64,000 nt of DNA from Mucilaginibacter dorajii (lineage in GTDB: Bacteria > Bacteroidota > Bacteroidia > Sphingobacteriales > Sphingobacteriaceae). The first letter of the stretch is position 1. Every line of letters begins with the position of its first letter. Under the pieces are notes generated by a model. It had not been told where the DNA came from and ran no database searches. It saw only the letters and a program-made list of their open reading frames with translations. Positions 59,763 to 64,000 of the stretch are shown here, piece after piece. A program made the position numbers and the translations under genes. Location of the stretch: NCBI RefSeq assembly GCF_024808255.1, contig NZ_JANTYS010000004.1, positions 310,001 through 374,000 of the forward strand, in the 5' to 3' direction.

Positions 59763-59847
59763 CTTATGCCACAGTTAATTATATGCTAACATTAATTGAT
59801 TTTATTAGCAAATGACTAAATTGGGATAACAATTTACCTTCACTATC

Positions 59848-60672
59848 ATGAAAAAAATTTACTTACTGGCTTTAAACATCATTGTATTTTGTGGTTTTTG
59901 CAGGGCGCAACAAACAGAACCGGGTTTGCAGCCTGCTACCTTTCGGCAGCCACAGCCTTTTTTATATACTATTAACACCCTTAACCCCGGCGGCCGTAAC
60001 TGGAGCCTGAATTACTCTGGCGGTTATGGCGAGCGTACGGTAACCCCGCTGGGTTTTGATGGCGTTGATCAAAACCTTTCTGTTAAGGGGTACCTGGGTG
60101 CAAAATTTACCTTTTTGGCAACGCTTGGTACAGGCGTAAGCAACGGTACAGTACACTCCTTACAACAAGCCGAAGTGTTACGTGATTTTATAGGCGGCAA
60201 CCAGCCGGCCGGTTTCAGGATTGGCGGTGGTTTTGGCTTTAGGCGAGAGTTTAATAATGACGCGGTCGCTTTTAGTCGTATCGCGGCAGCTTATGACGTT
60301 ACTTCGTGGAAATTAGGTGCCAACGTACGTTTTGAAAAAGCATTTGATGCTAAACGCGATGGATTGGATGTAATATCAAGCCTGGGTGTTTTGCGCCATA
60401 TAAGCGGCGGCTTTTTTGGCGGGGTAGAAGCCGTAGGGCAGGATTTAGAAGGCTTTTGGGAAAGTGACGAGGCCGAAGGCGGTGCCCGTTTATTGGTAGG
60501 CCCATCCTTAAATTACGCGCCGGCATCTTCGCGTTTTGCATTCTCGTTGTGTGGCGGGCCAATCATTTACGCCACCCATAGTACCATAACGCAAGGCGAA
60601 TTTGCCTACCGAGAACTGCCGAACACCAACGGTTTTACGCTTAAGTTTAACGTTGGTTTTAGGTTTTTATAG
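59848..60672 (+). CDS. Outer-membrane barrel-like protein
   Basis: A 274-aa exported protein with a signal peptide (MKKIYLLALNIIVFCGFCRA). The body is beta-strand rich with alternating aromatic residues: WSLNYSGGYGERTVTPLGFD, AGFRIGGGFGFRREFNND, ASSRFAFSLCGGPIIYATHS, and a final strand FTLKFNVGFRFL with a C-terminal Leu after Phe. This is the pattern of a Bacteroidota outer-membrane barrel of unknown function. A weak TTG/TTTACC promoter lies upstream. Its end abuts the convergent mnmD gene by three bases. Confidence 0.72.
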   Translation: MKKIYLLALNIIVFCGFCRAQQTEPGLQPATFRQPQPFLYTINTLNPGGRNWSLNYSGGYGERTVTPLGFDGVDQNLSVKGYLGAKFTFLATLGTGVSNGTVHSLQQAEVLRDFIGGNQPAGFRIGGGFGFRREFNNDAVAFSRIAAAYDVTSWKLGANVRFEKAFDAKRDGLDVISSLGVLRHISGGFFGGVEAVGQDLEGFWESDEAEGGARLLVGPSLNYAPASSRFAFSLCGGPIIYATHSTITQGEFAYRELPNTNGFTLKFNVGFRFL

Positions 60673-60675
60673 GGC

Positions 60676-61353
60676 TTAGCTGTTTTTAACTCCGCGCAGC
60701 ATTTCCCGTTTACCGGCGGCACCCGGTACTTTTTCAATTTTAAGATCGAGCGCTTTAAGCATGCGTTTAAGGTTGCCGGTGATGGCATAAGTAACAAATA
60801 CGCCACCCGGTTTCAAAAAGCCGGCCACGTGGCTTATCGCCGCCTGTTCCCACATTTCGGGCTGGCGGGATGCGGCAAAGGCATCAAAGTAAATGATATC
60901 ATATTGACTGGCTGATGTAAAATCAAGCAGTTTAACGGCGGCAATTTCTAATTTACAGTTATTATTAATACTAACAGGACTGGTTAAAGCTTGGGGATAG
61001 TTTGATAAATAAGAAGCCCATAAGGCTGCCGGGGTATATGCCTCATAACCGGTTTCGCTCATCATTTGTGATGTAAGTGGGTAGGCTTCTATCCCGGTGT
61101 AGTTAAGGTTGATGTTTTTGCTACTGCAAACATCGGCACTTAGTAAAAAGTTTAAACCGGTGCCGAAACCAATTTCCAGTATACTTACTTCACCGGCATT
61201 GGTTTGGTTTAAAAAATACTCCAGCCCCGAGTTAACAAACACATGCTGACTTTCCTGCAAAGCCCCGTTTCGTGAATGATAAAGCTCGCCTACCTGCGCG
61301 TTGTAAATGGTTTTTGAACCATCGGCGGTGGTGACTATAGAAAGATTGGTCAT
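60676..61353 (-). CDS. mnmD: tRNA U34 methyltransferase MnmD
   Basis: A 225-aa SAM-dependent enzyme, the methyltransferase half of MnmC, which finishes mnm5s2U at tRNA position 34. The SAM motif ILEIGFGTGLNFLLS lies near residue 58, FVNSGLEYFLNQ before it, and the family marker IIYFDAFAASRQPEMWEQ near 150 with FLKPGGVFVTYAITG near 180. I chose the ATG at 61353 (MTNLSIVTTADGSKT). An ATG five codons earlier lies in a repeat array that itself encodes MTNDP, so it is doubtful. No oxidase (MnmC C-terminal) domain is fused. Confidence 0.93.
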   Translation of the reverse strand: MTNLSIVTTADGSKTIYNAQVGELYHSRNGALQESQHVFVNSGLEYFLNQTNAGEVSILEIGFGTGLNFLLSADVCSSKNINLNYTGIEAYPLTSQMMSETGYEAYTPAALWASYLSNYPQALTSPVSINNNCKLEIAAVKLLDFTSASQYDIIYFDAFAASRQPEMWEQAAISHVAGFLKPGGVFVTYAITGNLKRMLKALDLKIEKVPGAAGKREMLRGVKNS

Positions 61354-61378
61354 TGGGTCATTGGTCATTGAGTCATTA
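61348..61378. repeat. GTCATTGG array at the mnmD start
   Basis: GGTCATTGGGTCATTGGTCA (61348) and TTGAGTCATT continue the vocabulary at 50244-50319. Here it lacks a mirrored arm. It contributes two in-frame ATG codons upstream of the likely mnmD start. Confidence 0.75.
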
Positions 61379-61395
61379 ACTTTATGCAGTCTTAC

Positions 61396-62739
61396 TTAGC
61401 GCGAACCAAAAAACTCGGTGATTACTTCACCCAGGTCATAAACAGGCACATCGGTTATATAGCCCGCTATGATACTGGCCGCCGCTGCCGAACGATAACC
61501 CGCCGCGCAGTGTACTACAATTGGTTTTGTGGTTGGTATTTCGTTGAGGCGATCACGTAATTGGGGTAATGGGATGTTGATGGCTGCATCAAATGCTTTG
61601 CTTCCGCTTACTTCGCTTTCGTTTCGCACATCTATGGTCGTATATTTATCAATATCGGCTTTAAACGCGGCCAAATCAAGATCTGGTAGTATTTCGCAGG
61701 CGTTTTTGGGTGATAGCTGGGTAGCAAGTATGTTGCTTTCGTAGCCTATCTTAGCGGCTTTTTTCAGCAGTTTGTCAAGGCTCTCTTCATCATCGGCCAC
61801 CAGGTAAAATTTTTCATCAGCCTGCAGGATAGATCCCAACCAGGTTTCAAATTTTTCACCATCCTGCAGGTTGATAGCGCCTTTTAAATGACCGGCCCTG
61901 AAAATTGGCTTTGGGCGACTATCGATAACCGTAATATCGTCCTGTAACTGAATATCAGCATCAATCATCGGTACCTTATCTACATTTCGCTGCATAGCAG
62001 GCGCGCCGCTTTTGTTGAGCTCTACATCGTAACCAAAATAGTTTGGTACAAAAGGCTGGTCGCTGGTAAGCGTTTTGATAAATGTAAATTCATCCATGAG
62101 CTGTAAAGCATAGTTTTCCAACAATTCGCGCCCTATGGTACTCTGCAAATCGGGACTCATATTTTTGCCGCATAATGAACCGGGGCCGTGGGCCGGGTAA
62201 ACAATAACGTTACGGGGCAGGGTCATGATCTTATGGCGGGTGCTCAGGTACATTTGTTTGGCCAATTCTTCTTTTTTGGCGGTGATGTTGCCAACGTTTT
62301 CGCGCAGGTCGGGCCTGCCCACATCGCCTACAAACAAAGTATCGCCGGTGAAAACAGCAACCTCTTTGCCCTCTTCATCTACCAGTAAAATACAAATAGA
62401 ATCGGGCGAGTGGCCGGGGGTATTGATGGCTTTAAGCTTAATGTCATTCAGCTGGATTACGTCGCCGTCGTCAAAAGTTTCATGTGGGTAGGTGGCACCG
62501 GTAAGTTTACTGCAATAGATCACCGCGCCGGTGGTTTCATGGATTTCCAGGTGCGAACTTACAAAATCGGCATGGGGGTGGGTTTCAATCACGCCAACCA
62601 CGTCGGCCGTATGCATTGCCGCGAAATCATAGTAAGGCTGCGGATCGCGCGCCGGATCAATAACGATCATTTTACCTGTACGGATCACCGCATATGAAGC
62701 ATGCGCTAATCCTTTATCATAAAATTGCTGGATAATCAT
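61396..62739 (-). CDS. MBL-fold hydrolase with two rhodanese domains
   Basis: A 447-aa persulfide-dioxygenase-like protein. Residues 1-220 are a metallo-beta-lactamase fold with ETHPHADFVSSH (His 54, His 56, Asp 58), NTPGHSPDSICILL and VYPAHGPGSLCG. Residues about 255-345 form a first rhodanese domain whose active-site position reads KFYLVADDEESLDKLLKK without a Cys. Residues about 350-447 form a second rhodanese domain with the loop VVHCAAGYRSAAAAS, whose Cys is present. Such proteins detoxify persulfides or hydrogen sulfide. The missing first-site Cys suggests that only the second domain is catalytic. Confidence 0.9.
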   Translation of the reverse strand: MIIQQFYDKGLAHASYAVIRTGKMIVIDPARDPQPYYDFAAMHTADVVGVIETHPHADFVSSHLEIHETTGAVIYCSKLTGATYPHETFDDGDVIQLNDIKLKAINTPGHSPDSICILLVDEEGKEVAVFTGDTLFVGDVGRPDLRENVGNITAKKEELAKQMYLSTRHKIMTLPRNVIVYPAHGPGSLCGKNMSPDLQSTIGRELLENYALQLMDEFTFIKTLTSDQPFVPNYFGYDVELNKSGAPAMQRNVDKVPMIDADIQLQDDITVIDSRPKPIFRAGHLKGAINLQDGEKFETWLGSILQADEKFYLVADDEESLDKLLKKAAKIGYESNILATQLSPKNACEILPDLDLAAFKADIDKYTTIDVRNESEVSGSKAFDAAINIPLPQLRDRLNEIPTTKPIVVHCAAGYRSAAAASIIAGYITDVPVYDLGEVITEFFGSR

Positions 62740-62759
62740 ATCGGCCGCAAAGATAGGAG

Positions 62760-62850
62760 TTTGTAGCGGATGTTGTAAGATTGGAATGTTGTAAGGTTGT
62801 AAAGTTTGCGGGGAGTTGTAAGGCGGAAATGTTTTAAAGTGGAAACATTT
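62760..62850. repeat. GTTGTAA word array between mbl-rhodanese and DUF6624 genes
   Basis: GATGTTGTAAGATTGGAATG (62769), TTGTAAGGTTGTAAAG (62790) and GTTGTAAGGCGGAAATG repeat the vocabulary at 14346-14588. No mirrored arm is seen. Confidence 0.7.
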
Positions 62851-62913
62851 TGAAGCGTTAGCAGGTTTTGTATTTATAATTAATAACTATATATTTAGTT
62901 GATTGTTAAAGTT

Positions 62914-63507
62914 ATGAAAACATCTGTAGTTATTACTTTCATTTTGGCGTGCTTGACCGCCAGTTCTTTTGCGCAAAAAGCAAAGTTGGATACATCATTG
63001 ATCCAAAGAATTGATTCGATGTTTAAGGACGATCAGCGGTGGCGCAAAGAGTATAACAAGTTTCAGCAAAAAAAGTCAGCCTTTGATGAGGAAACTATCA
63101 ACAGCAATTGGCTTAGGGCTGATAGTATTAACGAGGTGAAGGCCAAAGCTATCATCAATAAATACGGATACCCCGGGTACAATAGGGTAGGCGATACCAG
63201 CAACGATTTTTGGGCTATTGTACAGCATTGCGACGATGACATAGCTTTCCAGGAACGGATACTGGTTCTGTTGAAAAAGGAGGTAGATAAAAACAACGCC
63301 GATAGATCAAACTACGCGTTACTTACCGATAGGGTGCTGGTAAACAAGCACCAAAAACAAATTTATGGCACCCAAATAAAACTCGACCCAAAGACAAAGA
63401 AAGCAGCACCATTTCCACTCAAGTTTCCCAAATCGGTTGATAAACTGCGCAAACAGATGGGATTAGGGCCACTGGCCGTTTATGTTAAAAGTTTTAACAC
63501 GGTTTAA
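62914..63507 (+). CDS. Exported DUF6624-type protein
   Basis: A 197-aa protein with a signal peptide (MKTSVVITFILACLTASSFA). The body fits the DUF6624 pattern: IIDSMFKDDQRWRKEY, INKYGYPGYNRVGDTSNDFW with a YGxP turn, AIVQHCDDDIAFQERI with conserved His, and ALLTDRVLVNKHQKQIYGTQ near the end. Function unknown. I chose the ATG at 62914 over a TTG five codons earlier because it opens the signal peptide. Confidence 0.82.
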   Translation: MKTSVVITFILACLTASSFAQKAKLDTSLIQRIDSMFKDDQRWRKEYNKFQQKKSAFDEETINSNWLRADSINEVKAKAIINKYGYPGYNRVGDTSNDFWAIVQHCDDDIAFQERILVLLKKEVDKNNADRSNYALLTDRVLVNKHQKQIYGTQIKLDPKTKKAAPFPLKFPKSVDKLRKQMGLGPLAVYVKSFNTV

Positions 63508-63640
63508 GGATTTGGAAGGATTACCAGGATTGAAAGTTAACAATCGTGGTAATCCTTTAATCCTAAAAATGTTGGTTCATACAAAGTAATTCAAAATTTA
63601 TCTGCACATCTGAAATCTGCATATTTGCACATCGAAAATT
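63508..63640. repeat. Two word arrays between DUF6624 and VOC genes
   Basis: AAGGATTTGGAAGGATTACC (63507-63526) and AGGATTG are mirrored by TGGTAATCCTTTAATCCT (63547-63564). Next, ATCTGCACATCTGAAATCTG (63600) continues the GATGTGCAGATTTCAG vocabulary, and reaches the VOC stop codon. Both vocabularies also occur at 12092-12146. Confidence 0.78.
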
Positions 63641-63995
63641 ATTTCCCGTGCAAACTCACCACGTTGCCATCGGGGTCTTTAATGTTTAAAAACTTGCCCC
63701 AAGGGGTGTTATCTACTTCGGCTAATTCTACACCTTTTTCGGTTAGGTCTTTTATGTCGGCATCAAGGTCATCGGTTTTAATTACAAGTCCGCGGATGCT
63801 GCCGGGCTTCATATCCGGGAACCAATTTACTAGTGTGATGGATACCGGCGAACCAGGGTAAGCCATCTGGATCCATTGTGCACCATCGGGACCAAATGGG
63901 GACTCTACCAAAACTGCAAAGCCAAGTTTAATGTAAAAATCTTTGGCCACCTGCTGGTTTGTTACCGGGATAGAGATAATTTCAATTGCTTTCAT
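63639..63995 (-). CDS. VOC family protein (glyoxalase-like)
   Basis: A 118-aa vicinal-oxygen-chelate protein. The modules are IEIISIPVTNQQVAKDFYIK (first strand and helix), WIQMAYPGSPVSITLVNWF, and LVIKTDDLDADIKDLTEKG with FLNIKDPDGNVVSLHGK at the end. Lone members of this type often act as glyoxalase, dioxygenase or antibiotic-binding proteins; metal-binding His/Glu residues are incomplete here (the usual first His is Ile), so it may be a binding protein rather than an enzyme. The ATG at 63995 lies five bases from the window end. Confidence 0.85.
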   Translation of the reverse strand: MKAIEIISIPVTNQQVAKDFYIKLGFAVLVESPFGPDGAQWIQMAYPGSPVSITLVNWFPDMKPGSIRGLVIKTDDLDADIKDLTEKGVELAEVDNTPWGKFLNIKDPDGNVVSLHGK

Positions 63996-64000
63996 ATTGT

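Noticed and set aside
60350..60806. Minus-strand frames opposite the barrel gene and across its junction with mnmD
   Set aside because: They are shadows of the barrel gene and of mnmD, which have clear domains in their own frames.

Overview
The window is chromosomal DNA from a Bacteroidota bacterium, most likely a Sphingobacteriaceae member close to Mucilaginibacter or Pedobacter (inferred). The signs are PorT and PorG type IX secretion proteins, the order nadK-porG-uppS-bamA-skp-skp-murI, TAnnTTTG-type -7 boxes without Shine-Dalgarno sequences, many outer-membrane beta-barrel proteins with ...AQ signal-peptide ends, and intergenic spacers full of short palindromic repeats. I saw no rRNA, tRNA, CRISPR array, transposase or prophage gene.

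Layout. 0-2.3 kb: start of a PAS protein, an AlkD-type alkylation-repair protein, a YCII protein, and a ParD/ParE-like pair whose toxin has an amber codon at position 7. 2.3-6.2 kb: tyrosine catabolism (hpd, hmgA, divergent fumarylacetoacetase). 6.2-12 kb: L,D-transpeptidase, flavin amine oxidase, small membrane protein, M3 peptidase, NAD-dependent epimerase. 12.2-14.3 kb: engB-ubiA-crp operon. 14.6-17.8 kb: VOC protein, DUF1080 protein, secreted Gfo/Idh oxidoreductase. 18.3-24.7 kb: ubiE-porT, SDR, yqeY, alpha/beta hydrolase, CBS protein, nadK, porG. 24.9-31.5 kb: exbD-like gene, a 389-bp hairpin insertion, then uppS-bamA-skp-skp-murI for envelope building. 31.8-40.7 kb: nuoH-I-J-K-[secreted plug-like protein]-L-M-N, the membrane arm of complex I plus NuoI, without nuoA-G. 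40.8-50.8 kb: amtB, alkB-like gene, amidohydrolase, PurF-like gene, LysE exporter, FucP-type sugar transporter, dCMP deaminase. 50.8-55.2 kb: cmk, fmt, namZ-like gene, LolC/E-like permease. 55.3-58.2 kb: an operon of ECF sigma factor, a protein predicted to span inner membrane, periplasm and outer membrane, and an outer-membrane barrel. 58.4-64 kb: lipoprotein, mazG, barrel protein, mnmD, MBL-rhodanese protein, DUF6624 protein, VOC protein.

Two themes run through the gene content. One is respiration and quinones: nuoH-N, a UbiA prenyltransferase and UbiE would make and use menaquinone. The other is envelope assembly: BamA, two Skp-like chaperones, UppS, MurI, PorT/PorG, the LolC/E-like permease and the NamZ-like enzyme.

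The most unusual feature is the spacers. About 29 loci hold short words of 7-20 bp, repeated with small changes and usually mirrored as inverted arms. Several vocabularies recur at unlinked loci. They abut or enter genes: one supplies N-terminal codons of hpd, another abuts the start codon of the dCMP deaminase gene, and others produce false N-terminal extensions upstream of the M3 peptidase, yqeY and mnmD genes. The best candidates for new biology are the plug-like protein coupled into the nuo operon, the sigma/envelope-spanning operon, and this repeat system.
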